From positions 1 to 10,104 of the forward strand of contig WFOW01000240.1 in NCBI GenBank assembly GCA_015487895.1: DNA of 10,104 bases, in the 5' to 3' direction. This DNA is from Gammaproteobacteria bacterium (lineage in GTDB: Bacteria; Pseudomonadota; Gammaproteobacteria; S144-34). Below the pieces are notes generated by a model that had not been told where the DNA came from, ran no database searches, and worked only from the letters and a program-made list of their open reading frames with translations. How positions within the stretch are numbered: position 1 is the stretch's first letter; the number at the start of each line of letters is the position of its first letter. Below, one piece after another: positions 1-9,519 of the stretch. The translations under genes and the position numbers were made by a program.

Positions 1-365
1 GCATGATGAAGCAGCGCTGGGGCCGCATCGTCAACGTCGGCTCCGTGGTGGCCGAGCTCGGCAACGCGGGGCAGGCCAACTACGCGGCGGCCAAGGCGGG
101 GATGATCGGCTTCACGCGCGCGCTGGCGCGCGAGGTGGGCTCGCGCGGCATCACGGTCAACGTGGTCGCGCCGGGCTTCATCGAGACCGACATGACGCGC
201 GCGCTGCCCGAGGCACAGCGCGAGGCGCTCGCGGCCCAGATCCCGCTCGGGCGCCTGGGCACGCCGGAGGACGTCGCCGCGGCGGTCGCCTTCCTGTGCT
301 CGCCGGAGGCGGGCTATATCACGGGCGCCACCCTGCACGTCAACGGCGGCATGTACATGGGCTGA
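1..365 (+). CDS. fabG: 3-oxoacyl-[acyl-carrier-protein] reductase FabG (3' part, start outside window)
   Basis: FabG is the NADPH-dependent reductase that converts 3-oxoacyl-ACP to (R)-3-hydroxyacyl-ACP in the cytosolic type II fatty-acid elongation cycle. The window holds only its C-terminal half, about 120 residues. The visible part carries the short-chain dehydrogenase catalytic residues: Ser in GSVV (codon 42-44), and Tyr and Lys of the YAAAK motif (codons 81-83 and 93-95). It also has the FabG-typical [16 protein letters not shown] stretch and ends in [10 protein letters not shown], the usual FabG C-terminus. The Met codons at 3 and 6 align to the middle of FabG (the MMK-R-GRI segment), so they are not the start; the Rossmann nucleotide-binding N-terminus lies left of position 1. 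Adjacent acpP and fabF confirm the assignment. Confidence 0.97.
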   Translation, partial: MMKQRWGRIVNVGSVVAELGNAGQANYAAAKAGMIGFTRALAREVGSRGITVNVVAPGFIETDMTRALPEAQREALAAQIPLGRLGTPEDVAAAVAFLCSPEAGYITGATLHVNGGMYMG

Positions 366-456
366 GCCGGAAGATGCGGCGGCTTCTGCACATGTGCGCG
401 CAAGCGCATGGACCGGCGCCAGGACCGGCCGCGGCGCCGCCGTCGCCGTCCCCCGC

Positions 457-492
457 GCGCACCCCGCCGGCGCGGCGTGCGCTTGCTTGTTT
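457..492 (+). terminator. Terminator-like hairpin between fabG and acpP
   Basis: GCGCAC (457-462) pairs with GTGCGC (477-482). After one C-C mismatch, CCGC (464-467) pairs with GCGG (472-475) around a CGGC loop. The stem is followed at once by TTGCTTGTTT (483-492), seven T in ten bases, which stands out in this GC-rich sequence. The shape fits a Rho-independent terminator or attenuator that reduces read-through from fabG. The T tract is interrupted and the stem has a mismatch, so it may be partial. Confidence 0.5.
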
Positions 493-515
493 CCCCATGG
501 CCATCCTTGCAAAAT
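487..515 (+). promoter_or_regulatory. Candidate sigma-70 promoter for acpP
   Basis: TTGTTT (487-492) is 17 bases from CAAAAT (510-515), matching the -35 and -10 consensus at three and four of six positions. An alternative reading is an extended -10, TGC followed by AAAATA (508-516). This is the only AT-rich patch in the fabG-acpP gap and lies just after the terminator-like hairpin. The predicted start near 522 would give a leader of about 45 bases before the acpP ATG. A separate acpP promoter fits the need for ACP at far higher levels than FabG. The call rests on weak consensus matches. Confidence 0.4.
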
Positions 516-566
516 ACCCGCCGCAGCGTGGGCTGCGACGGCTTCCTGAGGGAGGACGACCCGATC

Positions 567-803
567 ATGAGCAGTGTCGAAGAACGCGTGAAGAAGATCG
601 TCGCCGAGCAGCTCGGGGTGAAGGAGGAGGAGGTGACCCCCGAGGCGTCCTTCGTCGACGATCTCGGTGCCGACTCGCTGGACACGGTGGAGCTCGTGAT
701 GGCGCTCGAGGAGGAGTTCGAGTGCGAGATCCCCGACGAGGAGGCCGAGAAGATCACCACGGTGCAGCAGGCCATCGACTACATCAACACGCACCTGAGC
801 TAG
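567..803 (+). CDS. acpP: Acyl carrier protein AcpP
   Basis: AcpP is the small acidic cytosolic carrier that holds growing acyl chains as thioesters on a 4'-phosphopantetheine arm and passes them among the Fab enzymes and to phospholipid and lipid A synthesis. The product is 78 residues, the normal size, and starts [12 protein letters not shown] like other proteobacterial ACPs. The attachment serine is Ser37 in [18 protein letters not shown], the DSL motif at the start of helix II. The acidic helix II-III surface is intact. The ATG at 567 is preferred over upstream in-frame codons because the family begins here and GGAGG lies at 551-555 (11-base spacing, a little long). The gene stands alone, with about 200 bases before it and 118 after, flanked by two hairpins. 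Confidence 0.97.
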   Translation: MSSVEERVKKIVAEQLGVKEEEVTPEASFVDDLGADSLDTVELVMALEEEFECEIPDEEAEKITTVQQAIDYINTHLS

Positions 804-837
804 ACGGGCCCGCCGCTGCACGGCGGACGGGCGGAAG

Positions 838-870
838 GAAGGCCGCGCGTGTGCGCCGGCCTTCTGTTTA
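838..870 (+). terminator. Rho-independent-type terminator after acpP
   Basis: GAAGGCC (838-844) pairs exactly with GGCCTTC (858-864). GCGC (845-848) pairs with GCGC (853-856) around a GTGT loop, leaving one bulged C at 857, for 11 base pairs in all. TTCTGTTTA follows at 862-870. A smaller hairpin, CCGCCG (810-815) with CGGCGG (821-826) and loop CTGCA, sits just before it. Together they probably end most acpP transcripts, with leak-through feeding fabF. Confidence 0.6.
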
Positions 871-921
871 TGGGCGGCGGCCGCATCGTCGGCACGCGCG
901 GAATCGGGAGCGGACAGGCCC

Positions 922-2163
922 TTGAGCAGGAGACGAGTGGTCGTGACGGGCCTCGGCGCGGTGACGCCGGTGGGGCTGAGCGTGCCCGAGGCCTGGGAGG
1001 CGGTGCTCGCCGGGCGCAGCGGCATCGGCCCCATCCGCAGCTTCGACGCCTCGGCCTTCCCGGTGCGCTTCGCGGGCGAGGTGTGGGACTTCGACGCCAC
1101 GCGCTACATGTCGCCCAAGGAAGCGCGCAAGATGGACCCCTTCATCCACTTCGGCGTCGCGGCCGCGGTGCAGGCCATGGAGGACGCGGGCCTGGAGGTC
1201 ACGGAGGCGAACGCCGAGCGCATCGGCGTGGCCATCGGCTCCGGAATCGGGGGGATCTCCGGGATCGAGGCCGGCCACAAGGCCATCCTCGACGGGGGGC
1301 CGCGCAAGATCTCGCCCTTCTTCATCCCGGCCAACATCATCAACATGATCTCGGGCCACCTCTCGATCCGCTACGGCCTCAAGGGCCCGAATCTGGCCAT
1401 CGTCACCGCCTGCACCACCGGCACGCACAACATCGGCGAGGCGGCGCGCATCATCCGCGCAGGTGACGCCGACGTGATGATCGCCGGCGGCGCCGAGCAC
1501 GCGATCACGGTGACCGGGGTGGGCGGCTTCGCCGCCGCGCGCGCGCTGTCGACGCGCAACGACGACCCGCAGCGCGCCAGCCGCCCCTTCGACCGCGACC
1601 GCGACGGTTTCGTCATGGCCGACGGCGCCGCGGTGGTGGTGCTCGAGGACTACGAGCACGCCCGCGCGCGCGGCGCGCGCATCTATGCCGAGCTCGCCGG
1701 CTACGGCACGAGCGCCGACGCCTACCACATGACGCAGCCGCCGCCGGGCGGCGAGGGCGCCCGGCGCTGCATGCTCAACGCCCTGCGCGACGCGGGCCTC
1801 GCGCCGGAGGACGTGCACTACGTCAACGCCCACGGCACCTCGACGCCGGCGGGCGACAAGGCCGAGACCGAGGCCATCAAGGCGGCCTTCGGCGACCACG
1901 CCTACCGCCTCGCCGTGAGCTCGACCAAGTCCATGACCGGCCACATGATCGGGGCGGCCGGCGGCATCGAGGCGATCTTCTCCATCCTCGCCATCCGCGA
2001 CAACGTGGCGCCGCCGACCATCAACCTCGAGAACCCGGACCCCGAGTGCGACCTCGACTACGTGCCGAACGAGGCGCGCGAGATGCGGATCGACGTGGCG
2101 CTCTCGAACTCCTTCGGCTTCGGGGGCACGAACGGCACGCTCATCTTCCGCCGGCTCGGCTGA
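922..2163 (+). CDS. fabF: Beta-ketoacyl-ACP synthase II FabF
   Basis: FabF condenses malonyl-ACP with acyl-ACP, releasing CO2, to extend fatty acids by two carbons; it is the classical KAS II elongation enzyme and acts in the cytosol. The protein is 413 residues, the same as E. coli FabF. The Cys-His-His triad is complete: Cys164 in [12 protein letters not shown], His304 in [11 protein letters not shown] and His341 in [13 protein letters not shown]. The C-terminus has the expected NSFGFGGTN loop. The start is taken as TTG at 922 because it yields [11 protein letters not shown] directly, matching the family N-terminus, and GGGAG lies at 906-910; the next in-frame start-like codon (GTG 937) would cut into the first strand. 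No clear promoter is seen between the acpP hairpin and the TTG, so read-through from acpP is likely. Confidence 0.97.
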   Translation: MSRRRVVVTGLGAVTPVGLSVPEAWEAVLAGRSGIGPIRSFDASAFPVRFAGEVWDFDATRYMSPKEARKMDPFIHFGVAAAVQAMEDAGLEVTEANAERIGVAIGSGIGGISGIEAGHKAILDGGPRKISPFFIPANIINMISGHLSIRYGLKGPNLAIVTACTTGTHNIGEAARIIRAGDADVMIAGGAEHAITVTGVGGFAAARALSTRNDDPQRASRPFDRDRDGFVMADGAAVVVLEDYEHARARGARIYAELAGYGTSADAYHMTQPPPGGEGARRCMLNALRDAGLAPEDVHYVNAHGTSTPAGDKAETEAIKAAFGDHAYRLAVSSTKSMTGHMIGAAGGIEAIFSILAIRDNVAPPTINLENPDPECDLDYVPNEAREMRIDVALSNSFGFGGTNGTLIFRRLG

Positions 2164-2168
2164 GCCCC

Positions 2169-2175
2169 GGGAGGG
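2169..2175 (+). promoter_or_regulatory. Shine-Dalgarno site that fixes the pabB start
   Basis: GGGAGGG lies 11 bases before an in-frame GTG at 2187. The reading frame stays open further upstream, but that part is out-of-frame fabF sequence, so this site and GTG mark the real pabB start, 23 bases after the fabF stop. Confidence 0.65.
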
Positions 2176-2186
2176 CCGGCCCCGCC

Positions 2187-3583
2187 GTGCCCGCCGGGCT
2201 CCACCTCCGCCGCGTGCCCGGGGTGCGCGCCCTGCACCTGCTGCAGGCGCGCGCGCCGGAGCGCTTTCCCTTCCTGCTCGAGAGCGCGGCGCGCGGCCCC
2301 CACGGCAGGCTCGATCTGCTGCTCGGCGAGCCGCTGGAGGCGCTCGCGACGGCGCCCGCACGCGCGGCGCCCTGCCCCGTGCGCGTGGTGCCGCCCGCAC
2401 GCTTCCTGGAGGCCCTCGACGCCTTCGCGCGCGGGGGCGGAACGGAAGGCGGGGCGGAGCCTGCGGGCGCCGCTCCACCGCCGCTCGCCGGCGGCCTCTT
2501 CCTGCTGCTGGGCTACGAGCTCGCGGCCGCGGTGGAGCCGGTGCTGCGGCTGCCCCCGCGGCCCGGACGCCTGCCGGAGGCGCTCGCGGTGCGCGTGGGC
2601 GCGGCGGCCGTCGCCGACGCCGCCGGCGGCGGGACCTGGTGCCAGGCGCGCTCGGCCGGTGCGGCCGAGGCGCTCGCGCGCGAGGTCGCGGCGCTGCCGC
2701 CGTGGCGGCCCCCGGCGCCGCCCGCGGGGGCGCCGCTCGCCGCCGTCGTGGAGGAGGACCCGGCGGAGGCCTTCCTCGACGGCGTGGCGCGCATCCGCCG
2801 CTACATCCGCGAGGGCGACGTCTTCCAGGTCAACCTCTCGCGCGCCTGGCGCGGGCGGCTGCGGGCGGGCGCCGATGCGGCGGCGGTGTACGCGGCGCTG
2901 CGCGGCGCCAACCCCGGCCCTTTCGCCGGGCTCGCCCTGTGGGACGGCTGCGCGGTCGCGAGCTCCTCGCCGGAGCGGCTGGTGCGCGTGCGCGGGCGCA
3001 CCGTCGAGACGCGGCCCATCGCCGGCACCCGCCCGCGCGGGGCCGGCGCGGCGGACGCGGCGCTCTCGCGCGAGCTGCTCGCCCATCCCAAGGAGCGCGC
3101 CGAGCACGTCATGCTCATCGACCTCGAGCGCAACGACCTCGGGCGCGTGTGCGAGCCCGGCACGGTGGAGGTGAGCGAGCTGATGGTCCTCGAGTCCTAC
3201 GCCCACGTGCACCACATCGTCTCCAACGTGCGCGGGCGGCTGCGCGCGGACGTCACGCCGGGCGGGGTGATCGCCGCGGTCTTCCCGGGCGGGACCATCA
3301 CGGGCTGCCCCAAGGTGCGCTGCATGGAGATCGTCGCCGAGCTCGAACGGGAGGGGCGCGGCCCCTACACCGGCGCGATGGGGTATCTCGCCGCCGACGG
3401 CACGATGGACCTCTCCATCCTGATCCGCACCATCGTGCTCGAGGACGGCGCCTTCACGCTGCGCGCCGGGGCCGGCATCGTCGCCGACTCCGAGCCCGAA
3501 CGCGAGCTTGAGGAGACGCGCCACAAGGCGCGCGGCATGCTGGCGGCCCTCGGCGTGGCGGACGCCGCGGCGGGAGGGGGACC

Positions 3584-3587
<4 letters not shown>
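2187..3587 (+). CDS. pabB: Aminodeoxychorismate synthase component I (PabB-type)
   Basis: PabB aminates chorismate to 4-amino-4-deoxychorismate, using ammonia supplied by the glutaminase PabA (not in the window), in p-aminobenzoate and folate synthesis. From GTG 2187 the protein is 466 residues, close to E. coli PabB (453). The C-terminal chorismate-binding domain runs from about residue 190 to 455. It contains GDVFQVNLSRAW (210-221), SSSPERL, RPIAGTRPRG (276-285), DLERNDLGRV (312-321), FPGGTITGCPKVRCMEI (366-382) and AGAGIVADSEPE. The GCPKVRCMEI form is PabB-like, while PIAGT (Ala279) is the form usual in anthranilate synthase TrpE; E. coli PabB has PIKGT with a nucleophilic Lys. Context decides for PabB: pabC follows with a GTGA overlap and no trp gene is near. 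TrpE remains a weak alternative. Confidence 0.87.
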
Positions 3588-7082
<3,495 letters not shown>

Positions 7083-7086
<4 letters not shown>

Positions 7087-7457
7087 CGGCGGCGCAGCAG
7101 CAGGGCGCGGCGCGGGGCAAGGGCAGGCAGGGCATCCTCGCGCTCACGATCCGCGACAAGGCGGCCCTCTACGCCGCCTACATGCCCTACGTGAAGAACG
7201 GCGGGCTGTTCATCCCGACCACGCGCGAGTACAGGCTCGGCGACGAGGTCTTCATGCTCATCACCCTCATGGACGAGCCGGAGAAGATACCGGTCGCCGG
7301 CCGCATCGTCTGGATCACGCCGAAGGGCGCGCAGGGCAACCGCCCACCGGGCATCGGGGTGCAGTTCAGCGAGATAGACGGCGGCAACGCGCGCAAGAAG
7401 ATCGAGACCTACCTGGCCGGGGCGCTGCAGTCCGACCGGCCCACGCACACCATGTGA
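7083..7457 (+). CDS. pilZ: Type IV pilus assembly protein PilZ
   Basis: This 124-residue protein matches the founding PilZ subfamily of Pseudomonas and Xanthomonas, which is required for type IV pilus assembly and acts in the cytosol with the pilus ATPase and FimX-type regulators. Signature segments are ILALTIRDKAALYAAYMPY (18-36), KNGGLFIPT (38-46), LGDEVFMLITLMDEPEK, VAGRIVWITPKGAQGN and a C-terminus ending in DRPTHTM. The RxxxR and D/NxSxxG signatures used by most PilZ domains to bind cyclic di-GMP are absent, as known for this subfamily, so the protein probably does not bind the nucleotide itself. The Gln/Gly-rich first 16 residues are an extra tail. The ATG overlaps the holB stop as ATGA. 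The gene implies pili in this organism, although no other pil gene is in view. Confidence 0.94.
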
Positions 7458-7477
7458 GCGCGCGGGCGCGCCGCCCC

Positions 7478-8272
7478 ATGCTGGTCGACTCCCACACGCA
7501 TCTGGACCTGCTCGACCTGCGCCCGGCCGGCGGCAGCCTCGCCGCGGTCATGGAGCAGGCGCGCGAGGCCGGCGTCGGCCACATGCTGTGCGTGGCGGTG
7601 AACCTCCGCCGCCTGCCGCGCATGCTGGAGATCGTGCGGGCCTGGCCCGGGGTCTCGGCCACCGCGGGGCTCCACCCCAACGACCGGCGCGAGCCCGAGC
7701 CCGACGAGGAAGCCCTCCTGGCGGCGGCGCGCGACCCCGCCGTGGTGGCGGTCGGCGAGACCGGCCTCGACTACTACCGCTGCGAGGGCGACCTCGAGTG
7801 GCAGCGCGAGCGCTTCCGCCGGCATATCCGCGTGGCGCGCGCGCTCGGGCTGCCGCTGGTGATCCATAGCCGCGAGGCGGCGGCGGACACGCTGCGCATC
7901 CTCGCCGAGGAGGGCGCGAGCGAGGTCGGCGGCGTGATGCACTGCTTCGCCGACGACTGGGAGACGGCGCGGCGGGCCCTCGACCTCGGCTTCCACGTCT
8001 CCTTCTCGGGCATCGTCACCTTCCGCAACGCCGAGGCCCTGCGCGAGGTCGCGCGCCGGGTGCCGCTCGACCGCATGCTGGTCGAGACCGACGCGCCCTA
8101 CCTGGCGCCGGTGCCCATGCGGGGCAAGCCGAACTTCCCCGCCTACGTGCGGCACACGGCCGAGCACATCGCGGCGCTGCGCGGCGAGCCCTTCGAGCGC
8201 GTCGCGGAGGCGACGACGGCCAACTTCTTCGCCTGCTTCCCGCGCGCGGCCGCGCACCGTGCCGCCGCCTGA
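7478..8272 (+). CDS. TatD-family metal-dependent hydrolase (YcfH type)
   Basis: TatD-family proteins are TIM-barrel hydrolases of the amidohydrolase superfamily; characterised members act as metal-dependent DNases. The product is 264 residues (E. coli YcfH 265). The metal ligands are all visible: His6 and His8 in DSHTHLD, Glu94 in GETGLDYY, His130 in VIHSREA, His155 in MHCFADD and Asp205 in VETDAPYL. The ending MRGKPNFPAYVRHTAEHIA is typical of the holB-linked YcfH subgroup. The start is uncertain. ATG 7478 gives MLVDSHTHLD, which fits the family. GTG 7454 would overlap the pilZ stop as GTGA, repeating the coupling pattern seen upstream, and would add eight residues. Neither has a convincing ribosome binding site. 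The stop codon lies inside a perfect inverted repeat. Confidence 0.94.
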   Translation: MLVDSHTHLDLLDLRPAGGSLAAVMEQAREAGVGHMLCVAVNLRRLPRMLEIVRAWPGVSATAGLHPNDRREPEPDEEALLAAARDPAVVAVGETGLDYYRCEGDLEWQRERFRRHIRVARALGLPLVIHSREAAADTLRILAEEGASEVGGVMHCFADDWETARRALDLGFHVSFSGIVTFRNAEALREVARRVPLDRMLVETDAPYLAPVPMRGKPNFPAYVRHTAEHIAALRGEPFERVAEATTANFFACFPRAAAHRAAA

Positions 8273-8286
8273 GGGCCTCAGGCGGC
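8264..8286. repeat. Perfect 11-bp inverted repeat across two convergent stop codons
   Basis: GCCGCCTGAGG (8264-8274) and CCTCAGGCGGC (8276-8286) are exact reverse complements around a single G. The tatD TGA (8270-8272) and the TGA of the minus-strand small ORF (8278-8280 read on the reverse strand) sit symmetrically inside it, so both genes end with codons for Ala-Ala-stop. RNA from either strand could fold into a strong hairpin of about 9 bp. No T run follows on either side, so a classical two-way terminator is not supported; transcript 3'-end protection is possible. Confidence 0.6.
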
Positions 8287-8373
8287 CAGCGCGTGGCGGG
8301 CGATCGCCAGCCCCGCCGCGAACAGCGCGGCCACCTCCAGCATCACCAGCACCAGCTTCCACAGGTCGCCCAT
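8278..8373 (-). CDS. Putative 31-residue single-span membrane microprotein
   Basis: I do not recognise a family. The ORF begins MGDLWKLVLVMLEVAALFAA and ends in ARHALAA. It has a short N-terminus with Asp3 and Lys6, a hydrophobic stretch of about 18 residues (7-24) with Glu13 inside it, and a basic end (Arg26, His27), so it looks like a single transmembrane helix. The best support is upstream: GGGAGGT lies 8 bases before the ATG on the minus strand, among the strongest ribosome binding sites in the window. A longer in-frame reading starting at 8472 has no binding site, so the ATG at 8371-8373 is preferred. The gene is convergent with tatD and divergent from the DUF1992 gene. No promoter is obvious. 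A chance ORF in GC-rich spacer DNA is the alternative. Confidence 0.5.
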   Translation of the reverse strand: MGDLWKLVLVMLEVAALFAAGLAIARHALAA

Positions 8374-8402
8374 GGCGCCCACCTCCCGGGCGCATCGCGC
8401 CC
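8374..8402 (-). promoter_or_regulatory. Ribosome binding site with two mutually exclusive hairpins before the microprotein
   Basis: Read on the minus strand, the leader is GGGCGC, GAT, GCGCCC, GGGAGGT, GGGCGC, C, then ATG. The central GCGCCC can pair with the upstream GGGCGC (loop GAT), leaving the ribosome binding site free. It can instead pair with the identical downstream GGGCGC, which places the binding site in a 7-base loop and locks the spacer next to the start codon. The sequence is directly visible; a regulatory role is inference, and short GC inverted repeats arise easily at this base composition. Confidence 0.4.
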
Positions 8403-8471
8403 TCGGGAATCCGTCGTCCGCGGCCTCCCGCCGGTTCGGGACGGTCGCGCTGGCGGCTCGCCCAAACCTCA

Positions 8472-8480
8472 TGCGAGAAT
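8472..8480 (+). promoter_or_regulatory. Candidate extended -10 promoter for the DUF1992 gene
   Basis: TGCGAGAAT is a TGn extended -10 followed by GAGAAT, which matches the -10 consensus at four of six positions. It lies 27 bases before the ATG at 8508, in the least GC-rich part of the spacer (around 8461-8480). No -35 element is visible at 16-18 bases upstream, which extended -10 promoters can tolerate. Confidence 0.3.
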
Positions 8481-8507
8481 CGTGCCGGCGACGGCGGAGG
8501 GAAGGCC

Positions 8508-8888
8508 ATGTGGCTGATCGACAAGCTCGCCGAGGCGCGCATCGCCGAGGCCGAGGCGCGCGGGGAGCTGCGCGGGCTGCCCGGCGAGGGCAGGCCTGTC
8601 AAGCTCGACGACGACGCCCTCGTGCCGGAGCACCTGCGCGCCGCCTACCGGGTGCTCAGGAACAGCGGCCACCTGCCGCCCGAGGCCGCCCTCTACGGCG
8701 AGATCCGCGAGGCCGAGGACCTCGCGCGGCACGCGGTCACGGCCGAGCAGGGGGCGGCGGGCGGGCGGCGCGGCGCGGTGCGGCTCTCGCTCCTCATGGC
8801 GCGTCTGGCGGCGTCCGGGCGTGAGGCACCCGCCTGGACGCGCGAGCCCTACGGCCGGCGTGTGGCCGAGCGCCTCGGGGGGCGGTGA
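8508..8888 (+). CDS. DUF1992 protein, YhdN/DnaJ-family-domain type
   Basis: This 126-residue protein closely resembles E. coli YhdN, a DUF1992 protein of unknown function that shares its domain with eukaryotic DNAJC28 but has no J domain. The signature is at the N-terminus: MWLIDKLAEARIAEAEARGE, then LPGEGRPVKLDDDALVPEHLRAAYRVLRN-type sequence (about residues 25-52) with the LDDD and VP(E)xLRxAYR blocks. The second half is helical and charged and ends near AWTREPYGRRVAERL, like the YhdN tail. No signal peptide or membrane span is seen. The start at 8508 is fixed by GGAGG at 8496-8500 and by the family N-terminus. nudF begins 7 bases after its stop, so the two are probably co-transcribed. Function cannot be assigned. 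Confidence 0.9.
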   Translation: MWLIDKLAEARIAEAEARGELRGLPGEGRPVKLDDDALVPEHLRAAYRVLRNSGHLPPEAALYGEIREAEDLARHAVTAEQGAAGGRRGAVRLSLLMARLAASGREAPAWTREPYGRRVAERLGGR

Positions 8889-8895
8889 GGCGGCG

Positions 8896-9504
8896 ATGGG
8901 CCCCGGGGACTTCGAGATCGTCGCGCGCGAGACCTGCCACGACGGCTTCTTCCGCCTCGAGCGCTACGTGGTGCGCCACCGCCTGTTCCGCGGCGGCTGG
9001 AGCCCGCCGCTCGCGCGCGAGCTGCTCGAGCGCGGCCACGCCGCGGCGGTGCTGCCCTACGACGCCCGCCGCGACCGGCTGGTGCTCGTCGAGCAGTTCC
9101 GCATCGGTGCCGTGCACGACCCGGCGGGCCCCTGGCTGATCGAGACCGTGGCCGGCATGATCGAGCCCGGCGAGGATCCGGTGGAGGTGGTGCGCCGCGA
9201 GGCGCGCGAGGAGGCCGGCTGCGAGCTCGGCGAGCTGGTCGAGATCGGCACCTACTACGTGACCCCGGGCGGCGCCTCGGAGCGCATCCACCTCTACTGC
9301 GCCCGCGCCGACCTCGAAGGGGTGGGGGGCGTCCACGGCCTGCAGGACGAGGGCGAGGACATCCGCGTGCTGACGCCCACCTTCGAGGAGGCCTGGGCCA
9401 TGGTCGGGGCCGGGCGCATCCGCGTCGCCACGCCGCTCATCGCGCTCCAGTGGCTCGCGCTCCACCGCGAGCGCCTGCGCCGGGAGTGGGGCACGGCGCC
9501 CTAG
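8896..9504 (+). CDS. nudF: ADP-ribose pyrophosphatase NudF (Nudix hydrolase)
   Basis: NudF hydrolyses ADP-ribose to AMP and ribose 5-phosphate, removing a reactive product of NAD turnover. The product is 202 residues (E. coli 209). The Nudix box GX5EX7REUXEEXGU spans residues 87-109: Gly87, Glu93, Arg101-Glu102, Glu105-Glu106 and Gly108, with Cys109 in the last hydrophobic position where Leu, Ile or Val is usual. The N-terminal ERGHAAAVLPYD and VEQFRIGA segments, the PGGASERIHLY loop and HGLQDEGEDIRV all match E. coli NudF closely, which separates it from other Nudix subfamilies. ATG 8896 has a weak GAGG at 8887-8890 overlapping the upstream stop. A longer in-frame start would overlap the DUF1992 gene by more than 60 bases and lacks family support. 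Confidence 0.94.
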   Translation: MGPGDFEIVARETCHDGFFRLERYVVRHRLFRGGWSPPLARELLERGHAAAVLPYDARRDRLVLVEQFRIGAVHDPAGPWLIETVAGMIEPGEDPVEVVRREAREEAGCELGELVEIGTYYVTPGGASERIHLYCARADLEGVGGVHGLQDEGEDIRVLTPTFEEAWAMVGAGRIRVATPLIALQWLALHRERLRREWGTAP

Positions 9505-9519
9505 GGGGCGGAGCCGCCG

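Noticed and set aside
849..925. Possible separate fabF promoter around TTTATG after the acpP terminator
   Set aside because: No -35 element lies at a suitable spacing, and the AT-rich bases are better explained as the terminator T tract.
868..2478. Minus-strand open frame of 536 codons opposite fabF
   Set aside because: It lies antisense to a complete FabF with an intact catalytic triad; it has low-complexity Arg/Ala composition and no domain signs.
2058..3524. Minus-strand open frame of 488 codons opposite pabB
   Set aside because: It is a GC-driven shadow of pabB with biased composition and no recognisable motif.
8278..8472. Longer 64-residue version of the minus-strand small protein
   Set aside because: The first ATG has no ribosome binding site and the extra 33 residues look like random spacer translation; the internal ATG has a strong site.
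8820..8895. Longer nudF reading with a start near 8821
   Set aside because: It would overlap the DUF1992 gene by most of its added length, lacks a binding site, and adds residues absent from the family.
9497..9518. Overlapping small inverted repeats between nudF and the convergent gene (CGCCC/GGGCG and GGCGG/CCGCC)
   Set aside because: The stems are only 5 bp, mutually exclusive and without T tracts; this is expected by chance at this GC content.
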